Origin: Viscum album
Lineage: Eukaryota > Streptophyta > Magnoliopsida > Santalales > Viscaceae
Length of the DNA stretch: 64,000 nucleotides
Assembly: GCA_963277665.1 (NCBI GenBank)
Contig: OY728153.1
Coordinates: 277,424,250 to 277,488,249, forward strand
Direction of reading: 5' to 3'
In this document: one piece after another, positions 12,301 through 23,960 of the stretch
How positions within the stretch are numbered: position 1 is the stretch's first letter
Layout: each line of letters begins with the position of its first letter
The notes under the pieces: generated by a model
Database searches by the model: none
Told to the model about the DNA's origin: nothing
Seen by the model: the letters and a program-made list of their open reading frames with translations, nothing else
Translations under genes and position numbers: made by a program

Positions 12301-13239
12301 TAAAGGGAAAATAAGTGATTTTCAGTAATATGATAGTGCTATATAGGGATGGAATAGTTTTGATTTAAAGTTGAATAAATCACAATAGGAAAGCCATGAG
12401 TTTTGGGAAACCACATTGGTGAGGAACTAAGAATTAGATTGTGCTAAACAATTATAATATGCACACGTGTAAATCATCAGGGTTTCTTGAATTAAACTTG
12501 AGGAAATTGGAATATTGAGATAAGTAAATTTTTACTACAATAGTATGAATTGATGGATGGAGGAGCCATTTAGGTTGAGTATGATTGTTTAATATTTTCA
12601 AACATGGGTTCTATTACTATAGTAATAAATATTTATCCTTCGTGGAATTTTCCATGGATAATAGGTAGGTGTATTTAGAATAGTTTCACAACTATATGGG
12701 AGTACATTTAACATTAATGATAATGGTCATATCATTGTGTATTCCATGAATGGGAGGAGACGCTCTTTGGAATTATTCATTCATAATAGGGGAGACTATT
12801 TAGACTAGTGTAATATATTTCAATCTAATCTAAGGAGATCCAATGTGTATCAATAAAAGAGAAGGATAATCAATAATATTTCAAGATATATTCACGTTAT
12901 GACTTCTTTCTTTAATCATATCAATGATGAATAAAAAATATATGGAGTTTTTATGATACTATTAAGAAAACCCAAATACAAACTCTATGAAAATCATGAG
13001 AATGAAAGTTGATAATGATATACGAAGAAGAATAATGATCACCAATGATCCTCAATTTAAGGTTGTAAAGATTTTAGCAGAAGCATCATAATATATCATG
13101 TTTATATTTCTTAGATATTATGTTGTACCACATAATGTATTTCATACATGAACCATGCGTTGTACCATTTTTGGAAATGTATCTAGGACCGGTGGGGGTA
13201 CTATAGTTAATAGCCTAATAGTTACGACCATGGGTTGCT
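12301..13239. other. Gene-free, unclassified sequence
   Basis: Nothing recognisable on either strand. It lies between the unclassified coding remnant and the first copy of the three-copy repeat, and may belong to either. Confidence 0.35.
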
Positions 13240-14470
13240 GAAATTTTGGGGTCATACATATTTTACCATGGGACATGCCATTTAAGGTCATGAATCTTGG
13301 ACTAAGGTTTATAGTTTAAGATCACATTATTAGGACCCTGTGGTGATAAGGATGAATACCATAAAAATTATAGAATTAGGTGGTGATACAGTCTTATTGC
13401 GTGGGGAAAAACAAACCATATGAAAACAGAAGGACCCATGGTTGTCCCACACTAATGTAAATCTTCTCACCAATACATGAAAATAATGTTATGGTCATTA
13501 TTCTCAGACCATTATAACATATGTCAGATCCCAATCCAAGGATCCAAAGCATTATTTCATATATCATAATATGGGAAAATCTAGATGTAGTTCTGCTAGA
13601 TGTCATGGTTGGAGACCAATTCCACATAGGGGTCTTCCACTCGGGTAAATACTCTGGTATCACACAGCTGTAAATAATTTTTTTGGGAAAAAACCATGCA
13701 TTTTAACAATATTCAATAATCACATTGAACATTCATTTTAGAAATTTATGGTATGGACGAAAGGGGGGATATCAGTCGTTCTAATGAGATAACTAATCCA
13801 AAATCCTTAACCCTGAGTGAGCCACTATTAGTAGGGGAAATAAGGGGTAATGGCGAGTGAGTAGTGTTATAAAAGAATTCATGATATGAATGGGTCATGG
13901 TTAAAATGACACATAAACCACTTATATGAATCATGATAATAATAATAATTTTTAGGAACAATTCTTTAATATCGGGTCAACATTCCAATATACCAAAATG
14001 AGTAAACAAATATGAAGGGTGTTAAGACTATTTTTGGGCAATGAGGAGTGGTCAAAGGTAAATTTTTCCTTCATAAATAAGAATTTAAATAGAGTATATG
14101 AGTAGTTTGAGGATGTGAAATTACTAAATTTGAAACATTTATTCCACTACCACATCATCTAAAATGGGTTAATTTTTTTATTTGACCATTGACAATTTTC
14201 AGTATATGGGAACCTTCATGTTATTGAAATATTTTACCCCAACTATGTTCCTTGGATGGGATTTGGGCTTATCAAACTTTTTATTTAAGTATTGTGTATC
14301 CCATTTGGATATGAAAAATTGATGGGGTAATTCAAACACTAGGTACACAAAGAGTGGATATAAAATAACGAGCTTAAAGTGAGATCTGAGAACCCTTGGC
14401 TTAAACATTCATCTGTTTAACTATACGAACTGGGTGTATTAGGTTTCATGGGGTGCGAATACTAGAAGAG
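13240..14470. repeat. Unclassified interspersed repeat, copy A
   Basis: This is the first of three related segments. Shared landmarks are a GGACCCATGGTTGTCCCACAC block at about 13432-13452 (copy C has the same motif at 40720-40741). A later block, at 14150-14220, runs from CACTACCACATCATC through TTTGACCATTGACAATTTTC to TATGGGAACC and pairs with copies B and C. Read on the minus strand, the first block gives TTAGTGTGGGACAACC, which looks like a polypurine tract next to an LTR edge. The same orientation and the position of copy C beside a Tat pol remnant suggest a Tat-type 3' region. Borders are approximate. Confidence 0.42.
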
Positions 14471-15619
14471 ACATGTGAATGATTTAACAAAAACTTTGGG
14501 ATACAATATTAGTTACGATTTCTTTAGAGTTTAATAACACCATGCTTGGTTGAATGGTCCATGACACATTCCTATTGTTCGGGAATAAAACAGGATGTGA
14601 AGGGGAATCCCTTACGCAATATCACCAAAAAATATCATAGATTATGGGACATAGTATAAGGTCATGATTTATGGGCCAATTAAATCTATATTGAGGTCAT
14701 GTAGAAAGGGAAATAGATGAGGTGATCTATAAAACACCTATGAAAAACATGTCATGAAACAATGAACTCAATGGTAATACATATATCCTCATTGGAAACA
14801 AATCAGTCATTTTAAGGTCATGTTTTTTAGTCCTAAAGAGGATATGGTTTTTATGGAAATGGGAAAAAATAATTAGGGAGGAAAAGGAAAATAAATGTTA
14901 TTTCTTATGGGAAGGAATAAGGTTTATGGTCATGATGCCTGAACCATATCGAGAATGATTTTTTTGGGTAGCGAATCATATGGCAATTACATACATGTGA
15001 AATGTCACCCTAATGCATAAAAAGGCCAAAAATCCACCAAAGGATAACTAAGAACCCATGAATAGTTATTGCGATGGGAAACATGTCGATGGGCCTGAGA
15101 TATTTTGTCTAGGAATCACTATATTTCTTATGAAATAAGAATAAATCCACACGTAGCTCTAGAATGTGGTGTGGTGGGAGAATAACACTAAAATAAGGAA
15201 TCTTCTCAAGAGGGTCCCATAAGAATTGTGTTGTTTAATTAAATGTTATCGTGAATATTTCACAGAGTATAACATCAGGTGGTAAAGATGAAAAAATGGA
15301 GTGAGATAATTTATGTAGCTAAAAAGTTAATGTGAACCTGACATGAAAATGGTTTGAAAGGGTCTATCACCACCCAAAAATCATTATAGGATTAGGAACA
15401 TGTTTTTTTTATGAATCATGGATGATATACACACATTTTAAAGTAATGATGTTTAGACTGAGGGGTGGGGGTGGATCCTATTTAATGTTATAGATTATTG
15501 ACCAAAGAGGTGAGGTGATCTATTAAAATAATGAAGATTTAACCAGACTTGAATTAAGGACTAAATTAGGTCAAAAGGATCGTTACTAAAATAGTTTATA
15601 TGATCGAAAAATGATATTA
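14471..15619. repeat. Linker between repeat copies A and B, with internal related motifs
   Basis: This stretch has no coding signature. It contains several variants of a GGTCATGATG..TGGACCAT motif (near 14653, 14815, 14925 and, at the B border, 15625) and two GAGGTGATCTAT blocks at about 14718 and 15512. It could be a decayed LTR between two 3' regions, or imperfect tandem units of about 0.7-0.8 kb. The period is not constant enough to decide by eye. Confidence 0.35.
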
Positions 15620-16952
15620 TTGTCTAAGGTTATGATGCATGGACCATGGGTTGTTTTATTGTATAAAGTCTTGTATCTACTATAAAAGTGATAATGGTAG
15701 TCCACATTGTGTTATAAAAAAAGAAACACATGATGCGAATGAAGATTCCATGTGATCATAGAAAACCATATATGTGGAAATTCAAATATCAATTTCATAG
15801 AACATGGGAAAAAAGAGAGAGTGTCTATATGGAACCTACAAAAAAACTAACATGGAATGGAGAACCCAATGAAATACTAGAGTTTATTAGAATAATGGAA
15901 GGTTGTTCGGTTGTGTTTAGTAATGTTTCTTGAACTATGATTGGATACATTCCCATAAATAGGTTGGTCCTTATTTTTTTGTGAAAAATTCACTAAATAT
16001 CTTAATATTGCATGATTAATGTTTAGTGTGGAAACAAGGATTCGAATTTGGTCACACATATCACATGAGAGAACATAAACAGGTTGAAAGGGTTTGGTTC
16101 TAAATGAAACATCGACCAGTAGTGTCATATTGGTTGGAAGGGGAGGCCAACTAGGGAAATAACCTAATAGACTGACTAGTGTTAACATCATGTAAAAATT
16201 TAGGAGAAGATTAATGCTGATGATTTATAATTCCACCAAAATAATGGGTGGTGAAAATGTATATAATTTTTTTGAGATTTGAATTATTGGTTGAGAGAAA
16301 TATAGGTTAAGGGTAACTATTGACTATTTTCATAACATATGCACCACTACCACATAGTTAAATATGGGGTGAATAAACTTTTATCTACCATTGAACATTT
16401 TTTACATATGTGAACCATATGTTTTTCATCAAAATCACCCAGGGGGTGTATTTATGAGGAGTGGAAAGAATATTTATTGTTTTCCCATTACCATAGAGCA
16501 TATTTTTTAGATATATAGGTGTTGGGATCCATATTGTAGAAGTTTAAAATAATGTGAAAGAACAAAATTGATGTTAAGGTAGTGTTCGATAATCTCAATT
16601 CCATGATATCATGTGTCTGAGCACATAGTTGAGGCGTATTAGTATATGTGAGGGATAAAACCTGATTTCTAAGATAAATTTAATCTTGATAATCCATTAG
16701 AACAAGTATCCCGATATAAGGGTAATGATAATTGAGGTAGGGTATGTAAAATGAGATTTCAATGGTAATGGACGTTGTTTCGGGGACCATGATATGATAT
16801 TTTGGCTTCTATATATATCCCATGGGATAATAATGAAGTGATACATAGTTATAATAGGTGATGCATTGTGAGGTTAATCTCTAAAAAAAAAAATTTTCCT
16901 CTTGGTTGAGGATTATGAGCAATTTTTTAGTTTAAATAGAATACATAAAGAT
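15620..16952. repeat. Unclassified interspersed repeat, copy B
   Basis: Copy B matches copy C along several hundred bases. Examples are GAGATTTGAATTATTGGTTG (16273) against GAGTTCAAATCAATGGTTGG (41019); the ACTATTGACTATTTTCATAAC stretch (16317) against 41062; and GAATATTTATTGTTTT (16467) against GAATATTTTTTATTGTTT (41212). A CCACC/GGTGG stem-loop lies at 16233-16251, where copy C has a stronger hairpin. Its right end is interrupted by the Athila insertion at 16957. Open frames at 15730-15933 and 15877-16191 overlap in opposite directions and look like chance. Confidence 0.5.
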
Positions 16953-16957
16953 GTTAT
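16953..16957. other. Left target-site duplication of the Athila element
   Basis: GTTAT directly before the left LTR corresponds to CTTAT directly after the right LTR (27776-27780), four of five bases matching. A 5-bp duplication is the norm for Ty3/gypsy insertion. Confidence 0.6.
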
Positions 16958-18672
16958 TGAGAGGCACTGTCATGGGTGCTCTCAAATGATGTTTAGTTTG
17001 GGGTTATTTAGGTGCAGTAGGGTTGCTGACCAAGGCCATCTCTCAAAGAGGCAGTAATTAAGAAACCTTAATAAAGGTACATTGAAAATAAAGTAAAATA
17101 ATATAAACACACTATATGAAAGGATGGGGACAGGGTTGTTTTTGTCTATAAAACTATAAGAATATTTCTGGAAGAATACTTCATTTTTTTAAATGAATTT
17201 CAATTAAAAAGACACAACAAGAATTTTTTTTTAGAAATTACATTAAAAGGTGTAATCGATATAACTCTAACTCTTCACTTATTTATTATTAATTATAATT
17301 TAAATTAATATCCAATTAATTATAATCCCTTAATTCTCTGACCCTCAAAACCTATGGTATTTAACATAACCTCAATGATAAAAAGAGTTAAACCTTAGCC
17401 TAGCTTTGGAACATGCAATCACAACACCCTACTTTGATTGTATTTATAAAAATAGATAATGGTAATTGGTGAATTAGAGAACATTACCACTTTATAAATG
17501 AGGATTAACTGATCTTAGGGATTTTATTTTACCTCAAAAAATTTATCTCTCATGGTCTTGTTTTACCAATTACATTTTCCCTCTCACAATTTACACAAAT
17601 TCTTGAACTCACATGTTTTTTGTAAATTTATAAATTTCACACTTAGTTTCTTATAATTTAATATATCAATTCATGGATCATATTAATTTAATTATACTAT
17701 CTCATTGATTCAAAATAAATTAACATCGAAGGAACAAGGTAGATCGATTACTAAGAAAACTACTCTTCTGTGGGCGGTGTAGTCATCATAGAAGCGAATT
17801 GCATTTGCAATGGGTTAGAATGGGTAAAGCCCAATAAAGCTTCTACTCCTGAGTTCTAGAAAAAAGAGAAAGATAAAATAAGAATGAAAAAATAATAAAA
17901 TAGAAGAAAATAGAATAAATAGAAGAGGAACTAGGAATTTTATTATGAAAACACAAATATTACAACACGGAGAAAAGAATAAGACTTCAATAAAGGGATC
18001 ATTGCATTAAGATATACCCTCCTTTCAATAATTTGAAAATTAGAGTAGAACCACTTATCCATTGGCCTAAAATTTCTAATGCACGTCCCAATCCATCCAT
18101 ATGATAAAAATTCATATTTATAGATTAGAGGTTAGGTCTGGTAATTAGTGGTTTCATGTTTGAATGGGGAGATGTTTTGAAATATTTTAATCTCACATTC
18201 ACGTGCTTCTTGACCACCAAAACGCATGAATTAGCTTTCCTTTAAGAAGAATTATTTATGAGAAATTGGGTTGTCGAGAACCTCTCAAACGTTGGTCCTA
18301 ATACAAGAAAGGATGAATAAGATATGGCCCAAACACTATAGTGATGTCAAATTTGGTAGGTCCAGCCCATCTTTGACTTCAAGGTGCATTTAGTCCCATC
18401 AAATGAAGGATTTAGCTCCAATGTCCGGTAAAAAATTTGTATCCAATTAAGTTAGGAACACAGTTAAAAAATTTATTGTTCAAGTAATAAACATAAAAAA
18501 AATTCCCTTTATAATACCACAATGCACAGTATAGTGTAAAACATGAATTTTCATCAAATATCAAAATAAATGATATAATCCCAAATAATTTATAAATAAA
18601 CATATTTTTTACAATGTGAGTAAATTTTTCATTTATTATCAGTAAAGTGTTCAATAAAAATTCATTTTATCA
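16958..18672 (-). repeat. Athila 3' LTR (left copy)
   Basis: It begins TGAGAGGCACTG and ends TTTATCA on the plus strand, so it keeps TG...CA ends. It aligns with 26059-27775 along its whole length. Well-conserved blocks include TGGGCGGTGTAGTCATCATA (17771-17790; right copy 26873-26892) and ATGGCCCAAACACTATAGTG (18324-18343; right copy 27427-27446), the latter containing the perfect palindrome CACTATAGTG. Many differences between copies are C/T or G/A. A purine-rich plus-strand segment occupies 17860-17935. Confidence 0.9.
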
Positions 18673-18692
18673 ACTACCCCACACTTACCCTT
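18673..18692 (-). other. Athila polypurine tract
   Basis: Read on the element strand, this site is GGTAAGTGTGGGGTAGT followed directly by the TGATAAAATG start of the 3' LTR. A purine-rich GTGTGGGG-type tract immediately before the 3' LTR primes plus-strand DNA synthesis and is characteristic of Athila and Tat elements. It fixes both the LTR border and the orientation. Confidence 0.85.
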
Positions 18693-20300
18693 TTGCACTC
18701 CTGGGAAAAGTATTATATCTTAAACAAGACTCATTCCAAAATCAATGGTGAGAAAACATCCAATATTATTATGAAATTAAATTAATTATTTTCAGTTTTA
18801 TGAAATAATTTTACTTATAATTTTTCTTCTCCCACGTTAAAATTTGTTCCACTTTATTTGATCTCCTATGAAAGATGTCATGACCTACCTCACATAGAAA
18901 TTTTCCCTCTTCACTCAAGAAATATGTGAAAGTGGAGTTATGCTATTTTCCCAGAGTTCATGGAATCTTACCATATAAATTAAATGATTATAAGTTATTT
19001 AATCATAGAAACCGGTGTGATACTCAAGAGGACTTATAAGAGGTTGTTCTGAGGTTCAAGGGTTGGAAACATTTAATGTTTAAAAATCTGAGGTAGAAAA
19101 AGAGTGTTTAATCTCTTATGAACAAAACATGTCAAAATCCAGAAAGTGTGCACAAATAATGTACACACTCAACCCCTCAAAAAAAATTATCACTTAAAAT
19201 TAACTATCCATGTTGTCCATTTGTGTGGGTCACATAAAATCAGTGAATAAGAATGAATTAACATCCACTTTTCTCCTTTTCAAATTTTTTTTCCTTTTGT
19301 TCTTTGGTTTTTTCAATGTACATAACTATTTTTTTGATAATTTTAATTAGGGATACAGATGGGAAAATGTGTAAAATAATGATACAATATTTCTTGTGAA
19401 ATCATTGCCCAAGAAAAATTTCAGCACTCTTTCTATAAAACAATAATAACGATTCATTCCCAATAATTCTCAATGAAACACCTTCTCTCCCACACTTACT
19501 GAAAGTAAAAAAGAGAATGTACACAAGAGGTTGGTAGAAATGAATAAATTGTCTTTTAATGTGGCTAAATAACATTAATTTCATGGTATCTAAGGATTAT
19601 AAAGGGTAAAATTTCGAGGTGTCCAAAATACAGGTCAATTTTCCAAAGAGATTTTCAATGAACGGTGGCCTCTATCATGAATGTAGTACACTTGAATCTT
19701 ATAACTTCAAATTGAATCAAGGGAAGTTATAGTTTTTCTAGATGATCCAAGACTTTCTAAAAAGTGATTAAAAGGAACAATATACATTAAATGTCCTAGA
19801 ATTTCACTCATGTAAGGTAATAAAATATTGGTCAGTTCTAATGAGGCATGGGTTTCAAAAATCTGTAAAACACCTATAAATGATTTGAAAATAAAAATTT
19901 TAGAAAAATATTCCATATAAACAATCATGTGAAAAACCTTTTTCCAAAAGTAATGGAATTTTCTCCACAGTAGAATCAAGAGTGAAAAATGATTTGGATA
20001 TTTTTTAAAGAAGAATATTTATCAAAAATCCCAAAAATAATGAAATAGAAATCAAAAATGAAAAACATTTTTTGTGTTTTATTAATTGTTTTTTAAAATT
20101 TAACAAAAAAAAACAAACACACGTTAAACAAAAAAATGAAAATTCTAAAAAGTTACCCCAAAATGTTGTCCCCCTTGCTACACTTTAAATATTTCATTAT
20201 CCTCAATGTGAACCCATAAGATGAATGTTATCATGAAATGAATAATTTTAAATAGGATAATTAATTTAAATGTAAAAGAGTTAGGAATATACTGATATTC
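18693..20300 (-). other. Athila 3' region between pol stop and polypurine tract; no env recognised
   Basis: About 1.6 kb separates the last recognisable integrase codons from the polypurine tract. Some Athila elements carry an env-like frame here. Minus-strand frames at 19707-19979 and 19402-19584 are the longest, but neither shows a signal peptide, transmembrane pattern or sequence I recognise, so I do not call env. Part of it is strongly A-rich (about 20000-20140). Confidence 0.5.
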
Positions 20301-21437
20301 TCAAGTGATGATGGGGTCATGCAGTGTGTTGAAATCCAATTCATCAGTAGAAATTCTTTCTATGTATAGTTTTATACATTCCCTACTGACTGTAAAGCTC
20401 CTTCTAGTGTCCTCGTGTGTGATCTCTACATGCAGTATCTTTAATCGAGAAAAATAGATAAGGAATTTCTCTCCAACATGAAATTCCTATTTATGGATCA
20501 TTTTATCATGATATTCTTTTGATCATTCTTTATAGAGCCTTTTGTTCTCATATGATAACAATGTAATCTCTTCATGCTATTGAATTTGTATATTATTTTG
20601 AATTCTAGCTTGGTCCAAATCCATGTTGCATTTCTTTATAGCTCAATATGCCTGATTCTCGTCCTTTATGGGTAGATGACAAGATTTCCCAAATAACAAT
20701 CTAAATGGGGACATACCGATGGGAGTCTTATATGCAGAATTATAATCCCAAAGCACATCATCCAAGCACTTCCTCCAATATTCCTTATTCAGCTACATGA
20801 TTTTCTCCAAAATTGTATTCATCTCAAGATTTGAAACCTCACCCTGACCATTTGGTTTTTGGTGGTATGGTTTTGATGTTTTTTGTGTCACCCCATACTT
20901 TCAAAGAAGTTATTATAAATTCAAATTGTCGATGTGTGTCCCCTAATCATTGATCATAGCCTTTGGAACTCCAAACCTGTATAAAATTTGTGTCTTGACA
21001 AACTCTACTACAACATGAGAATAATTCGTCATGTTGGCCTTGGCCTCCACCCATTTCCTCAAATAATCAATGACAACCAAAATTTCTAGGAAACAATATG
21101 AACTTGTAAAATGACCCATAAAATAAATTCCCCAAATGTAAAAAATATCACAAAATAATATGGTCTGTTGGAGTATCTCGTGTCTCCTAGAAATATCTCT
21201 AGTGTGTTAACAAAGTGTGAATGGCATGCAAATAATATAGGCATCATGTAATAAGTTGAGTCAATATAATACATAGACTAAGACCTTCCTAGATATCTAT
21301 TGGGGTCCAAAGTATCTTACACATGAATGTGTATGGTAGAAATTTAGAAAAGACTGAAACTCAAGATCAGGAACACCCCTTCTAAAAACTTGATCACTAA
21401 ACGTGCTCCCGAGGTAGGGGTAATCCCACACAAAAAA
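20301..21437 (-). pseudogene. Athila integrase, decayed
   Basis: Minus-strand frames give the integrase in order. The zinc-binding region reads FRRGVPDLEFQSFLNFYHTH (about 21390-21330). The core includes IWGIYFMGHFTS (about 21140-21105), LEILVVIDYLRKWVEAKANM (about 21090-21030) and FGVPKAMINDYGTH (around 20980-20940). The C-terminal part runs through GREQAY.AIKKCNMDLDQAR (about 20660-20600) to a natural end STDELDFNTLHDPIIT with a stop at 20301-20303. Integrase inserts the cDNA. The first catalytic Asp is Tyr here (codon at 21123-21125), the second (IND) is kept, and the third site, near 20850, is broken by a stop. Dead enzyme; family call firm. Confidence 0.87.
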
Positions 21438-21970
21438 CTAAGACTCACTCTTTAATTTTTCGACTAGATATTTCTTTACATTTTTAGTAATTTCAGTGCA
21501 CAAAAGGTAGTTAACTAAATCATCATACCATGGATTCATACCTAAGAGTTCATAAAGATGATAATTGGTAAAATTTTCCCAAAGTGGTTCTTGATCCAAG
21601 GTGTCATCCTTAAGTGTGTGAGTTATCCTACTCATGTGGTATTCCACCATGTTCTCTAAACCATTTTTTTCCTTTATCTCAATATTTAATTCTTGAAGAA
21701 GGATCATCCATTGGATTATTCGGGTCTATTCTTCTAGCTTCTTAAAAAGGTGCATCGGAGCTACATCGTAAAAAAACTAATTTAGATCCCAATAAATATG
21801 AAAAAACAATTATATAAAAAATTATGTTATCAAGACACTTTTCCCACAGTTTTTTTAGTTTAATAGGGCTAAAACAATGTCCTTGATGCATAGTAAATCA
21901 TATGTGAATGTATGTCCACCCTCTATGATAAGACTTCTCCAACTGCATTGTTTAAAGCATCACAAATATT
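21438..21970 (-). pseudogene. Athila RNase H and connection region, partly open
   Basis: An 89-codon minus-strand open frame at 21438-21707 reads LLQELNIEIKEKNGLENMVE and continues to HMSRI, the conserved end of RNase H and start of the tether to integrase. It then continues for about 60 residues to NVKKYLVEKLKSES. The upstream part (21708-21970) is broken; a segment at about 21770-21730 lies between the RT and RNase H blocks but is hard to read. RNase H removes the RNA strand during reverse transcription. Its position between RT and integrase fits the element. Confidence 0.82.
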
Positions 21971-23145
21971 CTAAAATGGAATGTCCCAACAAGGGGGATT
22001 TGTGGTCGGTTGAGTGGTTAGAAAGTTTTTTAACTCATCAAAAGGAAGTCCTACAAGAATATTCAAACATAAAATTAGATTTTTTTTATTTAATAGTGAC
22101 ATAGGAAGAGAAATCATACTGAAATATTTGATGAAATGTTGATAAAATCCTGCACTCCCTAGGATAGATCTAACATCACACACACATGAAGGATATGGTA
22201 AGGATGAAATGATATCTACCCTATATTTATCGACCTTTATCCCATGTTTTGACCCTATATGCCCTAAGAAAATTTCATGCGCTACCATAAAATGACACTT
22301 TTCAAAGTCTAATACTAGATTTTTCTCAATAAAATGATTCAGCACCATTCACAAAGTAGATATAGAACCCTCAAATAAAGACTCGTACACTGTAAAATCA
22401 TCTATAAATACCTCAATATTGGTCTCAATAAAATAATAAATAATACTCACCGTACATCTTTGGAAGGTACCTGGGGTGTTGCAAAGTCCAAATGACATCC
22501 TCTAGTAGGAACATGTGCTGAATAGACAAGTGAATGTTGTCTTTTCTTGATCATCCATAGCAATAGGAACCTAAAAATATCTAGAAAATATATCCATGAA
22601 ACAATAATGTGTCTTTCTAGCATGTCTCTTAAACATTTGGTCAATAAATGGGATGGGGAAATCGTCTTTTCAAGTGGGTTTATTTATTTTCTTATAATCA
22701 ATACACACACATCAACTATTTTCATCCCTCACTGAAATTAACTCATCTTTCCCATTTCTAACCACAACAACACCACTTTTCTTAGGCACAACCTGAACAG
22801 AACTTAACCAATGAAAATCTAAAATGGGATAGATTATACATGCCTCAATAAAATTTTCATCCTCTTTTTTAACAATATCCAAAAGTTTTGGATTCAGTCT
22901 CCATTGTTGCTGCTAACCGGTTTAGCCCCATCCTCAAAAAGAATTCTATGCCTGAAAAAGGATGGGCGAATACCAGATATATCATCCAAGTTCCACCAAT
23001 TTCTTTATTTTTTCCCCACAAAAGATTAAAAAGGTATTCTTCATGTTCTAAAGGAATATTATTAGCAATTATCATAGGTACTCTCTTTCCACTTAACAAG
23101 TATGAGTATTTGAGATTTGGTGGCAATGGATTGAGCTCTGATGAA
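21971..23145 (-). pseudogene. Athila reverse transcriptase, decayed
   Basis: This holds the longest open frame of the window (125 codons, 21971-22348). It contains IEKNLVLDFEKCHFMVAHEI, then GHIGSKHGIKVDKYRVDIIS and VRSILGSAGFYQHFIKYFS, the thumb and connection side of RT. Upstream, across a frame break, the catalytic motif reads EVFIDDFTVYES, with the Asp pair intact (FIDDF at 22394-22408). Further upstream are MSFGLCNTPGTFQRC (about 22505-22460), DDQEKTTFTC in broken frames (about 22560-22530), and the N-terminal NIPLEHEEYLFNLLWGKNKE (about 23065-23005). The enzyme copied element RNA into DNA. Stops and frameshifts disable it although the YXDD-type Asp pair survives. Confidence 0.93.
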
Positions 23146-23960
23146 GGGGGTGATGTATTTATGGATACATTGAAGGAACCGAAATATGTACACAAATAAC
23201 ATTTTTATTAGAATTAACATCATCAAGATCGTAGAATAAATCATAAAATACATCTGCATACTCAACTTCCATGTCATAATTAGAGTTAGAATTATCAAAA
23301 TTAGAATATGAATCCATTTCAAAATAAAAACTAAGAGAGTTTTGTGCATTAAAAGTAGGTGTGTATGTTCTCTTAGACATCAAAATAGAATCAATAGTGA
23401 TAATCTCTCTATGAATAGGATAATAAAATTCCATGGGGTTTTTATTTGGTGGTTTAAAATGGGAGATAAAAAAAGAATAATGGTCCTATTAGGGGTACAT
23501 CATGGAGTCCATAATAGTAAATATCACAACGTTATCTCCACACTAGATGTAAGGTGTATCCTTATTAACATGTATTATTATTATTTTGATGCTTTTTGAA
23601 AGGTCCTACCTATGATAATGGGAGCATGTGGACTTACATGATCATCCTACATGTTACGTACATAGAAATCAGCTGGAAAGATCATGTCTCTTAACCAAAT
23701 AAGTACATCCTCAAGGACTCTCACTAGATATGCTATAGTTCTATTCACCAATTGCACCTCTACTCCCATTGAATTAAACACACAAACCTATAAAGAAGAG
23801 AATATAGAAGGAGGCATCAAATTTATTGATACACCTAAATCAAATAAAGCATCAGAAAAATTTAACTCCCCTATAGTTAATGGGATAGTGAATGTACCAT
23901 AATCCTTTCACTTTGTTGGTATTTCTTGATTTGGAGTAATGAGTGTTGAGAAATTTATTC
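23146..23960 (-). pseudogene. Athila aspartic protease, decayed
   Basis: The minus strand reads KDYGTFTIPLTIGELNFSDA (about 23910-23850), then LFDLGVSINLMPPSIFSSL (about 23850-23790). The DLGVSINLMP block is the retropepsin active-site loop, with the catalytic Asp kept. It continues QLVNRTIAYLVRVLEDVLIW and FPADFYVRNM (about 23740-23640). A GRTF-like stretch follows near 23600, then a poorly readable linker to RT (23590-23150). The protease would cut Gag-Pol into mature proteins. A stop lies just before KDYG and another inside the domain. Plus-strand frames at 23342-23902 are shadows. Confidence 0.85.

Noticed and set aside
19707..19979. Possible env-like protein of Athila
   Set aside because: Position is right, but there is no signal peptide, membrane anchor or recognisable block, and it is short for env.
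21971..22348. Longest open frame (125 codons) as a possible small host gene
   Set aside because: Its translation is plainly the thumb/connection part of an Athila RT and continues in other frames on both sides.
22888..23199. 103-codon plus-strand frame
   Set aside because: It overlaps the minus-strand N-terminal part of Athila RT, which has recognisable family text; the plus-strand product has none.
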